From the NCBI GenBank assembly GCA_016716835.1, contig JADJUW010000001.1, forward strand, positions 3,066,001 to 3,130,000: a stretch of 64,000 bases of DNA. The letters run 5' to 3'. Below the pieces are notes generated by a model. The model was not told where the DNA came from and ran no database searches. It saw only the letters and a list, made by a program, of their open reading frames with translations. The stretch comes from Myxococcales bacterium (lineage in GTDB: Bacteria; Myxococcota_A; Polyangia; Haliangiales; Haliangiaceae). The translations under genes and the position numbers were made by a program. This document shows, one piece after another, positions 27,202 through 35,203 of this stretch. Within the stretch, counting starts at the first letter, position 1, and each line of letters starts with the position of its first letter.

Positions 27202-27720
27202 ATGAACCAACGCCAACTGCTCGTCGCGCAGGGCTCGCTGCTGCTCTACAAGGAGGGTGCACGCCTGCTTTTTTGCGATCGCGGTTCGCAGGCAACAACG
27301 GCCCGTTTTGTCTCGGGCTTGCTTGCGGCGATTTTGCTGGCAAATGGCATCGCGCAGGTTGCGCTGCATAACCTGGTAGTCGGACTGCCTTTGCTCGCCG
27401 TGGGCGGTTTGTGCGCGCTCACTTTTCTGGCGCTTGGCAAGGCCCGGCGCAAACGCAACACCGTCGCCGACGTGCCTCCGGTGCTAGTGCTAGACCTCGG
27501 GCAAGGCCTCTTGCTCGATGGCACCGGCCGCACGCTGGCGCCGCTTACCGACGTAACGTTTGCCAGCGCGTTTCAATTTACCAGCTCAGCGCGTGCGCTC
27601 GACGTTCGGTACGGCACGCAGACGCACCGCTTGTTCGCCGGCAATGGGCTCGCCGGTCACAGTCCCGGGCCTTTCCTCGATGCCCTGCGCGCGTATTGCC
27701 CCGCCGTGGTGGCTCGCTGA
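27202..27720 (+). CDS. Small membrane protein of unknown function
   Basis: This 172-residue protein has two adjacent membrane segments at about 37-55 and 60-80 and a basic stop-transfer stretch (KARRKRN). A C-terminal cytosolic domain of about 85 residues (PVLVLDLGQGLLLDGTGRTL) looks beta-rich. A GGTGG site precedes the ATG. It follows cysS by 19 nt and may be co-transcribed. No family is recognised. Confidence 0.6.
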   Translation: MNQRQLLVAQGSLLLYKEGARLLFCDRGSQATTARFVSGLLAAILLANGIAQVALHNLVVGLPLLAVGGLCALTFLALGKARRKRNTVADVPPVLVLDLGQGLLLDGTGRTLAPLTDVTFASAFQFTSSARALDVRYGTQTHRLFAGNGLAGHSPGPFLDALRAYCPAVVAR

Positions 27721-27737
27721 GCGAGCGCTACTACCAA

Positions 27738-29021
27738 CTACGGCCGTCGTGCGCTGGCGCGCAGCACGCGGCCAAATACGCGCACCTGATATAACGACTC
27801 GGTCAACGTTTCAGTGTTGTCGTTGTCGCGGCCGCTAAACATATGTCCCTGCGTCGGGGCGATGGCGTCAAACGGAAACTCCGTGAGCAAGGAGGCGAGC
27901 ATCTCGACTAAGAGCTCGGTCGCGATGGGCTTGCCAACGCACATGCGGGGCCCCGCCGCAAACGGCAAGGCGGCATACGGGTTTTCCGCGTGGGGCAGCA
28001 GCCAGCGCCGTGGATCGAAGGTTTGATCTTGCTTGAACTTGTCGAGCAAGATGAAGAAATGCGTGCCGGCGCGATACGTCTTGGTAGCGGTCACTAGATC
28101 GGCTTGCAGCTCGCGTTCGAGCACGGGAAAGGGGTGGCGCAAGCGAATTGCTTCTAGCAAGACGCCTTCGAGTAGCCCCCGCGCATTGCTTGCGCCCGCG
28201 GTTGGCTCCTCGATGTGGCCTTCACGATAGCTCGTGGCCCAGCACGTGACCTGCGCTCGCAAGGCTTCATCGGCACGCAGGAAATGAAACACGCTAACGA
28301 AGATATCGCTGATGTTGATCTGCGGCGAGATGAGAAACGGCTGCGCGAACAGCGACAACCACCGCGACGGCTCGTGCGCGTACGTAGACATCCCCTGGCT
28401 AAATCGCGACGTGTGGACGATGTCTCCTAGCCGGGACCAGAACTGCTGCTTGATTGCCTCGTCGGCCACACCCTTGACCGCAATTTCCTTGCGCCACTGA
28501 ATCGAGGCTCGGTAAAACAGCGTCTCGTCGGCCTCCGCAATCGGCGCGTCAAACAGCAGCTCATATAAAACCCGCAGCACCACCCGCGAGATCGCCTCCG
28601 CGTCGACGACACCGTCCACACGCGTGCCTGTGTGGTTTGCGAGCGCGCTAAGCTCGCGGCGGGCTATTGGCGCCAACCGCTGATGCCAATGCAAGTCTTT
28701 CATCAGCAACTTGAAGTCATTTGACAACTGCTGCCAAAGCTCGCCATCAACAGACTCGATCGAGTAGATAGGATGCCACGCCGGCGTCGCGATCAGCGTT
28801 TCGAGCATGGTGCCCTTGGTATCAGATGCCGCGAGCACGCGCCCGCATAGCTGCGGATCGGCGTCCAAGATCACCGTTGGCTTGCGTTGCAGCGCCCCCA
28901 CCGCGCGCATTAGCCACGATCTAATATCCACCGGACCGTTGCCGTAACGCAGGGCACCGAGCACGTTGTGCGCCGCACGGGTCACCCAGCTCGGTTGACT
29001 CGGCTGATGCGACGGGGCCAT
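27738..29021 (-). CDS. Cytochrome P450 with an atypical I-helix
   Basis: The protein has 427 residues from ATG 29021. The haem loop FAAGPRMCVG (about 349-358) carries the proximal Cys, the K-helix ExxR is EAIR (about 289-292), and FDPRRW matches the PERF region. The I-helix, where monooxygenases have (A/G)GxxT, reads SPQINISDIFVSVFH: the acid-alcohol pair that delivers protons to bound oxygen is missing and Asn sits near the Thr position. P450s that isomerise or cleave peroxides instead of activating O2 show similar changes, so a non-monooxygenase role is possible. The upstream ATG at 29087 would overlap the divergent gene and is rejected. No redox partner gene is nearby. Confidence 0.85.
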   Translation of the reverse strand: MAPSHQPSQPSWVTRAAHNVLGALRYGNGPVDIRSWLMRAVGALQRKPTVILDADPQLCGRVLAASDTKGTMLETLIATPAWHPIYSIESVDGELWQQLSNDFKLLMKDLHWHQRLAPIARRELSALANHTGTRVDGVVDAEAISRVVLRVLYELLFDAPIAEADETLFYRASIQWRKEIAVKGVADEAIKQQFWSRLGDIVHTSRFSQGMSTYAHEPSRWLSLFAQPFLISPQINISDIFVSVFHFLRADEALRAQVTCWATSYREGHIEEPTAGASNARGLLEGVLLEAIRLRHPFPVLERELQADLVTATKTYRAGTHFFILLDKFKQDQTFDPRRWLLPHAENPYAALPFAAGPRMCVGKPIATELLVEMLASLLTEFPFDAIAPTQGHMFSGRDNDNTETLTESLYQVRVFGRVLRASARRP

Positions 29022-29027
29022 CGATCG

Positions 29028-29035
29028 GGTATACC
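29028..29035. promoter_or_regulatory. Shared palindromic -10 element GGTATACC between divergent genes
   Basis: The perfect palindrome GGTATACC is centred exactly between the P450 ATG (29021) and the acyltransferase GTG (29042). On each strand TATACC is followed by six nt and then a start codon, so each mRNA could begin at its start codon. No Shine-Dalgarno fits on either side. The -35 regions are not recognisable. Confidence 0.4.
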
Positions 29036-29041
29036 GCAGCG

Positions 29042-29866
29042 GTGGACAATACCAAGGCAGCGCCAGCCTTTTCCTTGGGACTGCCACGCGGGGTTGAAGC
29101 CCTTGTCAAACGCGCGGTTGGCCTGGACATGGTCGAGGCGCTCTATCATAGAGTTAGAACGCAACAACCACCGGCGGCAAGTGCCGGCGAATTTTGCGGT
29201 CGTGTCTTACGCGACCTAGGCATTCACTACGATTGGGATGCCGCCAAAGCCGCAGAGCTGACCCAGCTGCCGGGGCCCGTCATTTTCGCGGCCAATCACC
29301 CAATGGGCGCCATCGACGCGTTGGTCCTCATGGCGCTGATGGATCAGACCAGACCTGGGGCACGCCTGATGGTCAATGCGGCCGCCGATTTCGTGCCCGA
29401 ATTGAAGGCGGGATTCCTCGGCGTGCACATCATGAAACGCGACGCCGCGCAGCAGCGGCATGCGCGCAACCTTGGTCCGCTGCGCGCGTGTCTGCGGCTG
29501 TTGCACGCGGGGGGCACGCTCGGGATTTTTCCTGCCGGCGAGGTCGCGTCGTTTCCGTCGCTGCGCAACCGCACGGTCGTCGAGGTACCGTGGAACGCGC
29601 ATACAGGGAAACTCATCGCGAGCGCGCGCGCCACAGTCGTGCCCGTGTTTATTGAGGGCCGTGGCAGCAACGCGTTTCATTATCTCGGCACGGCAATCCC
29701 GAGGCTTCGCCTGGCGCTCCTCGTGCGCGACATGATGACGTGCACCCAACACGTCCGCTTACATATTGGCAAGCCATTGCCGTTTGCTAGCTTTGCCGCA
29801 GCTGCTTCGCCCACGCAAATTACCGACGTTGTGCGACGAGCTTGTTTTCAGGATGCGCTGGCCTAA
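29042..29866 (+). CDS. Lysophospholipid/ornithine-lipid type acyltransferase (PlsC-like)
   Basis: This 274-residue protein has a glycerolipid acyltransferase core: NHPMGAIDALVL (about 80-91) is the NHPxGxxDG form typical of the haemolysin/OlsA-like branch, with His and Asp as catalytic pair. LGIFPAGEVASF (about 161-172) is the second block and VPVFIEGRGSN the third. It should acylate a lysolipid at the membrane. The GTG start is set by the conserved N-terminal length and by the mirrored start of the divergent P450 gene 20 bp away, which may act on a related lipid. Confidence 0.82.
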   Translation: MDNTKAAPAFSLGLPRGVEALVKRAVGLDMVEALYHRVRTQQPPAASAGEFCGRVLRDLGIHYDWDAAKAAELTQLPGPVIFAANHPMGAIDALVLMALMDQTRPGARLMVNAAADFVPELKAGFLGVHIMKRDAAQQRHARNLGPLRACLRLLHAGGTLGIFPAGEVASFPSLRNRTVVEVPWNAHTGKLIASARATVVPVFIEGRGSNAFHYLGTAIPRLRLALLVRDMMTCTQHVRLHIGKPLPFASFAAAASPTQITDVVRRACFQDALA

Positions 29867-29987
29867 GCCAGCAAGTGACTTCCACCCGCTGCGAGCGGGG
29901 ACTCGACGCCCCATGCGCTGGCACTTCCGCCCTCCACCTGGCTAGGGGCGGGCCCGCGGTCGGTCCCAGTTAAGTCTGGTATGTTGT

Positions 29988-29993
29988 TATAAT
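29988..29993 (+). promoter_or_regulatory. Consensus -10 hexamer upstream of the 30062 gene
   Basis: TATAAT lies 68 nt before the ATG at 30062, in a short AT-rich patch after the acyltransferase. No good -35 is found at 16-18 bp. Confidence 0.35.
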
Positions 29994-30061
29994 CTATGGG
30001 GTCGCGACGACGCGCCGCGTTGCACCGCTGTGGCATAGCAGTTGCTAAGTCTCTTTCCACA

Positions 30062-30556
30062 ATGAAAAAACCACACAACATCACATCACTCATTATCCTA
30101 CTTTCTGTTGCCTTCTCGCTAACGGCCGGCTCGGCTGCCGCGGTCAATAGGCCTGGCAAAACGACAGCTGACCAAGTCACGGGTGTGCGCGGCAAGGGGT
30201 CGGCTGCGCCGGGCCCGCGGGGTATTAGCTCCAAACGCGCGCGCTTACTCGGCGTGAAAAAAACCACGGTAAAGCCGCAAGAGGTCACCGCGACCAAGTC
30301 CAAGACCTCACGCAGCTTCTCAGCTAGCCGCACGGTCGGCAAGGCGGCAACATTTGTGATCGGCGGTGCCATCGGCTCGACCGTATTGCTCTCGACGTTA
30401 GGCTCATTTATTTTGCCTATCCTGTCGACGCTCCCCGCCTCGTGGCAAGAAGGTGGCGTCTACACGGTGGTCGCTTCACTATTCGTCGTCAGCGGCAAGA
30501 TCGCCATCTCGACGCTATTTAGTTCGCCCGAAGAAAACGCTAAGGGCACGCCTTAG
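30062..30556 (+). CDS. Secreted/membrane protein of unknown function
   Basis: The 164-residue protein starts at ATG 30062 (MKKPHNITSL), giving a clean signal peptide ending near AGSAAA; an in-frame ATG at 29996 adds a basic leader that hides it. The mature part has a Lys/Thr/Ser-rich stretch (about 30-85) and two hydrophobic segments (about 90-115 and 120-140). The stop codon interlocks with the stop of the opposite-strand gene at 30553-30556. No homology is recognised. Confidence 0.55.
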   Translation: MKKPHNITSLIILLSVAFSLTAGSAAAVNRPGKTTADQVTGVRGKGSAAPGPRGISSKRARLLGVKKTTVKPQEVTATKSKTSRSFSASRTVGKAATFVIGGAIGSTVLLSTLGSFILPILSTLPASWQEGGVYTVVASLFVVSGKIAISTLFSSPEENAKGTP

Positions 30557-31077
30557 TCGATTGAAACGTCTGGGCACGCGGCGAGCAACGCGTCGCACGC
30601 GGGGAGATCGTCGGGTGATAGCAAGTCGTCGCCGCTACCGCCCGACGTGCAGGTGAGATCCGCGAATTGGGCAAATTGAGAGGCGTAGGCATCGAGGCAA
30701 TCGAGATACGCCGCGGCCGTCGCGCTACAGGTTGCCTCCGCGTCGTTCGCATCAAACGGCTCGCAGGCGACGGGCACTAAAGGCTCATCCATGCAGGCCT
30801 CAAAGTCGGTAGCGCTGCACTCGCTGCTGTCAAAATCTGTCGCCTCTAGCACGCAGGCCAGGCGACGCAGGCCCTCGGTCGTGGCGCTCGCGCTATTATC
30901 TCGAAACTCCTCACACAGCGTCAACTGCTCGGCTTCCGTGAGCGTATTAAGCGGCTTGGAGGTATCTACCGAATAGCCGCCGCCGTCGTTGCTACCACAG
31001 GCCGTGAGGCTGCTCGTCGCGATAAGCGAGGCGAGGATTGAGGGCAGCAAGTTTCGCAGCGCGATGATTTTGGTCAT
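30553..31077 (-). CDS. Cys-containing lipoprotein
   Basis: This 174-residue lipoprotein starts at ATG 31077, with signal peptide and lipobox SLTAC (Cys27). The acidic mature part has regularly spaced Cys (LCEEFR, LACVLE, ECSATDFEACM, TCSATAAAYLDCLD, ACDALLAACP), a pattern of small helical disulfide-bonded domains common in myxobacterial secretomes. No enzyme motif was seen. A paralogous style of protein is found at 50144-50872. Confidence 0.65.
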   Translation of the reverse strand: MTKIIALRNLLPSILASLIATSSLTACGSNDGGGYSVDTSKPLNTLTEAEQLTLCEEFRDNSASATTEGLRRLACVLEATDFDSSECSATDFEACMDEPLVPVACEPFDANDAEATCSATAAAYLDCLDAYASQFAQFADLTCTSGGSGDDLLSPDDLPACDALLAACPDVSID

Positions 31078-31171
31078 TGTTTGATGCCAAGTGTGACACG
31101 AGCGCACGAGGGCTCGAAGCGGCGAGGCTGGCAAAATGCGGGGGCCGTGCGCCGCGTCACGAGACGCGAGG

Positions 31172-31759
31172 CTAAGCGATCGCGCGGGCGTCGTCGGCGT
31201 AGGTCTTGCGCAGCGCCTCGATCACCGTGGCCGAGCGCTTGAGCTTATCGACGATGAGCGTTTCATCGATCGGATAGTTGGTGCGAAATTCGAGCATCTT
31301 TTCGTAGAGCGATTCGCGCGCCTCATCGTTGTCGAGGTATTGCGCGACCTTCTTGGCGCGCATTGCGGCGGGCAGGCCAACCACACGGGCTTCGACCGCG
31401 TCGTAAAGCGTTTTTTCGAGATGCGATTTGCAGGTGGCCAAGCCGGCGGGGAGGCTTTCGAATAATTCGGGAAAGCGCTCCGTAAACGTCTGCGCATCTT
31501 CGTTGCCGCGATCGGCGATGCGGCGGAGCGCAAGGTGCAACATGACCGCGTCGTCGGCGAAAAAGGCCACCGGCTCGCGCCGAGCCTTGATCGGATCGGC
31601 CTTGCCGAAGATATGCAGCATGGCGGCGGCGGCCAGCTCGCGATCTTCGCGGGCGAGGTTTTCGTCGTCCATCGCGTCGAATGCAATTTTCATATCGTGC
31701 GGCAGCGACACCAACCACGCACGCATGAGCTCAACAAAATCTGTCTCTACATTCACCAC
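31172..31759 (-). CDS. Soluble helical protein, possibly YkvA/DUF1232-like
   Basis: The 195-residue cytosolic protein has a GTG start and no signal peptide. Its centre (FGKADPIKARREPVAFFADD, then VMLHLALRRI) faintly recalls YkvA/DUF1232 proteins, which share a DPIxxxPxxxxDD-type core. The rest is charged helix. It lies alone between two intergenic gaps. The family suggestion is weak; the gene itself is supported by length and codon use. Confidence 0.6.
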   Translation of the reverse strand: MVNVETDFVELMRAWLVSLPHDMKIAFDAMDDENLAREDRELAAAAMLHIFGKADPIKARREPVAFFADDAVMLHLALRRIADRGNEDAQTFTERFPELFESLPAGLATCKSHLEKTLYDAVEARVVGLPAAMRAKKVAQYLDNDEARESLYEKMLEFRTNYPIDETLIVDKLKRSATVIEALRKTYADDARAIA

Positions 31760-32009
31760 AACATATCTCTCAATCGCGACGACACTAACGAGGATGGGCT
31801 CTCCTGACCCCTGAAACCTAGCTGCCTAGCTCCGCGCCCCTAGCGACCCCGCGCGTCTATTTAGAGGCGACACGCGTGGTACAATGTAGGCACGCCGAGG
31901 TCCAGCGGCTGGGTTCGTTTACGTCTCTAACCAGTATCAGCCTAGGACCCGAAAAACAAGGCCTCGGAGGGGCCCAGTCTGGGTAAAATGGGTATCCTAG
32001 AAGCTGGTC
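31760..32009. other. Intergenic gap without a gene
   Basis: Divergent gap of 250 bp. TACAAT (31880-31885) and TAAAAT (31984-31989) are -10-like on the plus strand, but neither has a clear -35. No structured RNA was recognised. Confidence 0.3.
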
Positions 32010-32993
32010 GTGGCACTTCCTAAGCGTTCTCCGGTGCTTGGATACAATCACAACGTCCGCTATCGCGGCCTTGTGTTTCACGTGCAGACCGAAGATTCCG
32101 GGACCGCGGCGCCGCACATTTTCACGCACCTCTTCCACGGGGGCGTCATCGTGCATACGCGCAAGCACGTCTACGACCCAGGTGCGCCCGAGGATGCCGT
32201 CAAGGCGCTGATGCAGACGCAACATAAGACGGTGCTGCGCGAGCTTAAGGCGAACGTCTTTGACGACAAGATCGACGATTACCTCGGCGCGACGCCTGGC
32301 CTCTTGCCGCGCGGTGCGCCCGAAGAGGGCGGCAGCGGTGGCGCCGCGGGCGATTCGTCATCGTCGGTGCCTACCGTAGGTTCCGCGGCAGACTCTGGCT
32401 CGCTCGAAGCCGTGGCCCATCGCGTCGGCGCGGTGGCGGTGCCCGCGGCGGCCGCTGGGGATGTCACGGTGCCGGTGGCTGCGCCGCGAACGCAAGTTGG
32501 TCCCCCGGCGCCGGTTGCGGTGGCTCGGGCTGGCACAGGCGAAAATTTGGCGGCGGCCGTGGCGACCGCTAAACACGCCCATGCGGCGCGCACGGTATCG
32601 GAGGATCAAGCCCGCAATGTGACGGCCGCTTTGCGCGCCTCGGCGCAGGCGGCGGCGGGCGCGGCCGCGGCGCCGCGACCGCGGCGCGTCACGGATGCGC
32701 GAACCGCGACGGCGGGCGGGGTGACGACGAGCAAGCAGGGCGTGATCGTCAATGCGCCGGCGCACGTGATCGGGGGCAACCGGCCGCCGACTTCGCCAGG
32801 AGCAAGCGCGACCTCACCACGCGTTGCCTCGGCGCCTATCGCGGTGGGGGCGGCCGCGGGTGCGCCGCCGCCGGTTGAAGACCGTGGAAAAACCGTGGTT
32901 GATTTGCCGCTCGATCGAGAATTCGCCAAGGACATCATCTCCGAAAAAAGTCTCGACGAGGTGATCTTGGCCTACCTCACCGACGAACGCTAG
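32010..32993 (+). CDS. Conserved myxobacterial-type protein (GYNHN/HVQTEDSG start, ISEKSLDEVI end)
   Basis: The 327-residue protein has a compact N-terminal domain (about 1-90) with GYNHNVRYRGLVFHVQTEDS, then HLFHGGVIVHTRKHVY, then MQTQHKTVLRELK. About 200 residues of Ala/Pro/Gly/Val-rich, probably disordered sequence follow, and then a short acidic C-terminus DFAKDIISEKSLDEVILAYL-like (about 300-322). As I recall, proteins with this head and tail occur widely in Myxococcota; their function is not known. The start is GTG 32010. The head-linker-peptide layout suggests an adaptor whose tail peptide docks to a partner. Confidence 0.65.
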   Translation: MALPKRSPVLGYNHNVRYRGLVFHVQTEDSGTAAPHIFTHLFHGGVIVHTRKHVYDPGAPEDAVKALMQTQHKTVLRELKANVFDDKIDDYLGATPGLLPRGAPEEGGSGGAAGDSSSSVPTVGSAADSGSLEAVAHRVGAVAVPAAAAGDVTVPVAAPRTQVGPPAPVAVARAGTGENLAAAVATAKHAHAARTVSEDQARNVTAALRASAQAAAGAAAAPRPRRVTDARTATAGGVTTSKQGVIVNAPAHVIGGNRPPTSPGASATSPRVASAPIAVGAAAGAPPPVEDRGKTVVDLPLDREFAKDIISEKSLDEVILAYLTDER

Positions 32994-33024
32994 GCGAGGT
33001 TGCGCACGCGCGCAGCGCAGTCGA

Positions 33025-33426
33025 TCATGGCGACGGGGTCGCGGTCGGTGGTTCGATAGCGACGGGCACCAAGCGGCCGTGCACTTCGCCTGCTACCTGC
33101 GGCACGAAGGTGTATGTCGCGGGCTGGTAGCCGGCGAGCTTAAATGCAAATTCTACCGGCGCGCCAGTGACATAGATGGTGTGGCTGATCGGCGTCGCCC
33201 CGATTTGTTTGCCGTTGACAAAGGCGATTGCGCCTACCGGTGTCGAGTTGAGGCGTAGTTGCATCGGGGTGCCGGTCGGCGTTGCCGCTGGGGCGTCAAT
33301 TGTGGGCGCCGTGGTCGTGGGTGCGTCATCAGCTTTAGGCGTTGGCGGCGGGGTGCCGTCGCCCGTACAGGCGCCAAACCAAAACGCGAGCGCGATGCAA
33401 ACAACATGTGGCGCGGCTAGGTTCAC
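33025..33426 (-). CDS. PEGA-domain lipoprotein
   Basis: This 133-residue lipoprotein has lipobox WFGAC (Cys20), a Thr/Pro/Ala linker (about 22-52) and one PEGA-type beta domain (about 53-120: LNSTPVGAIAFVNGKQIG, then YVTGAPVEFAFKLAGY). PEGA domains sit on surface proteins and may contact the outer layers. It is convergent with the preceding gene, with 31 nt between. Confidence 0.75.
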   Translation of the reverse strand: MNLAAPHVVCIALAFWFGACTGDGTPPPTPKADDAPTTTAPTIDAPAATPTGTPMQLRLNSTPVGAIAFVNGKQIGATPISHTIYVTGAPVEFAFKLAGYQPATYTFVPQVAGEVHGRLVPVAIEPPTATPSP

Positions 33427-33625
33427 CCTTTATCGGTAGCACTGCTCGGACGCGTCGTCTATCGCTAGATGAAGGCGTCGCGGGATCGGTGCGCGGCACG
33501 TGGGCTGCGTGGCCAACGGCGTGGCCCATTAAGCCGCGGCGCAGAAGCGAGTGGCCGATCGCTCGTCCTAGGTTGCTGATTCCATGACAGGCGCGCATGG
33601 CGCGGCAATTGCTTAGCAAGCGCTA

Positions 33626-35185
33626 ATGCTGGCGACCACCCATACCGCAGCGCTGTGCGGCGTCGAGGCGACGATCGTCGATGTTGAAGTCGATTTGTCA
33701 GTGGGCCTGCCTGGCTACCATGTCGTTGGCTTGCCGGCGCAGGGCGTTCGCGAAGGCGGGACGCGCGTGCGCACCGCACTCGAACAAGTGGGCATTTCGA
33801 TGCCTGCGCGCAAAATCACCGTGAACTTGGCGCCGGCCGACTTCAAAAAGGAAGGCGCGGCCTTTGACCTTCCCATCGCGCTGGTCATTGCTGGGATGGA
33901 GACGCAGGCAGACCTTGGTGCGCTGACCGGCGTGGTCGCCATTGGTGAGCTCGGTCTTGATGGCAGCGTGCGCGGCGTAAGAGGCGCGTTGGCTGCCGCC
34001 ATCGCCGCGAAGCAGGCTGGCTATACTGGAATTATTTTGCCAACGTGCAATGCCTCAGAGGCCCAGCTCATCGATGGCCTGACCGTGATCGCCGTGGCAT
34101 CGCTGCGCGAGGCCATCGAGTTTTTGCATGGCGTGGTGCCGCCCCTGGCGCCCTTGACGCGAACAAGCTCCCCGGTCGAGGCGCTGGACATGGCCGATGT
34201 GCGCGGCCAGCGCGGGGCCAAGGCGGCGGCCGAAATCGCCGTCGCGGGCGGGCATAATTTATTTTTGCTCGGGCCACCTGGCATTGGAAAGACCATGCTG
34301 GCGAGACGCATTCCTACCGTGCAGCCAGATATGACGCCTAGCGAGATTATTGAGACAACCAAGATTCACTCGGCCGCGGGCCTAACCTCAGGGGCCCTCG
34401 TAAGCGAGCGTCCGTTTCGCGCGCCCCACCACACCGCCAGTGGCGCGGCGATCATTGGCGGCGGCAAGGTACCGCGACCCGGCGAGATCTCGCTGGCCCA
34501 CAACGGCGTGCTTTTTTTAGATGAGTTGACCGAATTTCCTCGCCACATAATCGATAGCCTGCGGCAGCCCCTGGAGGAGCGGCGGGTGACCATTCACCGT
34601 GCCGCGGGGTCGGCCCACATGGCGGCGAGCTTTCTGTTGGTTGCCGCCGCCAACCCTTGTCCGTGTGGCTGGCTCGGCTCGGCGATGCGCGAATGCGTGT
34701 GCTCGGCGCAGCAGCTCCAGCGCTACCGCGCCAGGTTATCTGGGCCCATCCTCGATCGCCTCGATCTACACGTCTATGTTCGTGCGCTCACGATCGAGGA
34801 ATTGCGCAGCAGCCCGGAGACGGCGTCGTCGGCCACCATGCGCGCGCGCATCGTGGCGGCGCGCGAGCGTCAGCGTTGGCGCTACAGAAATACCGCGCTA
34901 ACCACAAACGCCGAGCTGAGCTCGCGCCAGCTTCGCCACTACTGTCCGCTCGCGGCCGATGGGGAGGCGTTGCTGGCACGCATCTATAAACAACGCGGTG
35001 GCATGACCGCGCGTGGACTCGATCGGCTAGTGAAGGTGGCGCGCACCGTCGCCGACCTCGCGGGCGAAGCCCAAATTAGCCGCGAGCACCTGCTCGACGC
35101 CGCGGCGTTTCGCTCGATGCAACACCTTCATGGCGCGCAGGAGACTACACCCGCGCACATCTCGGCAACCTCCGCGGCGGTCTAG
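33626..35185 (+). CDS. comM: ComM/YifB-type AAA+ ATPase
   Basis: The 519-residue protein has a Lon-protease-like N-terminal domain (about 1-170), a Mg-chelatase-like AAA+ core with Walker A LGPPGIGKTMLARRI (about 212-226) and Walker B VLFLDELTEF, then a zinc-binding segment NPCPCGW...CVC and the arginine-finger region LSGPILDRLDLHV. ComM is a hexameric helicase that drives branch migration during natural transformation. No other competence gene is nearby, which is normal for this gene. Confidence 0.93.
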   Translation: MLATTHTAALCGVEATIVDVEVDLSVGLPGYHVVGLPAQGVREGGTRVRTALEQVGISMPARKITVNLAPADFKKEGAAFDLPIALVIAGMETQADLGALTGVVAIGELGLDGSVRGVRGALAAAIAAKQAGYTGIILPTCNASEAQLIDGLTVIAVASLREAIEFLHGVVPPLAPLTRTSSPVEALDMADVRGQRGAKAAAEIAVAGGHNLFLLGPPGIGKTMLARRIPTVQPDMTPSEIIETTKIHSAAGLTSGALVSERPFRAPHHTASGAAIIGGGKVPRPGEISLAHNGVLFLDELTEFPRHIIDSLRQPLEERRVTIHRAAGSAHMAASFLLVAAANPCPCGWLGSAMRECVCSAQQLQRYRARLSGPILDRLDLHVYVRALTIEELRSSPETASSATMRARIVAARERQRWRYRNTALTTNAELSSRQLRHYCPLAADGEALLARIYKQRGGMTARGLDRLVKVARTVADLAGEAQISREHLLDAAAFRSMQHLHGAQETTPAHISATSAAV

Positions 35186-35203
35186 CTCGGTGATGAGACG
35201 GTC

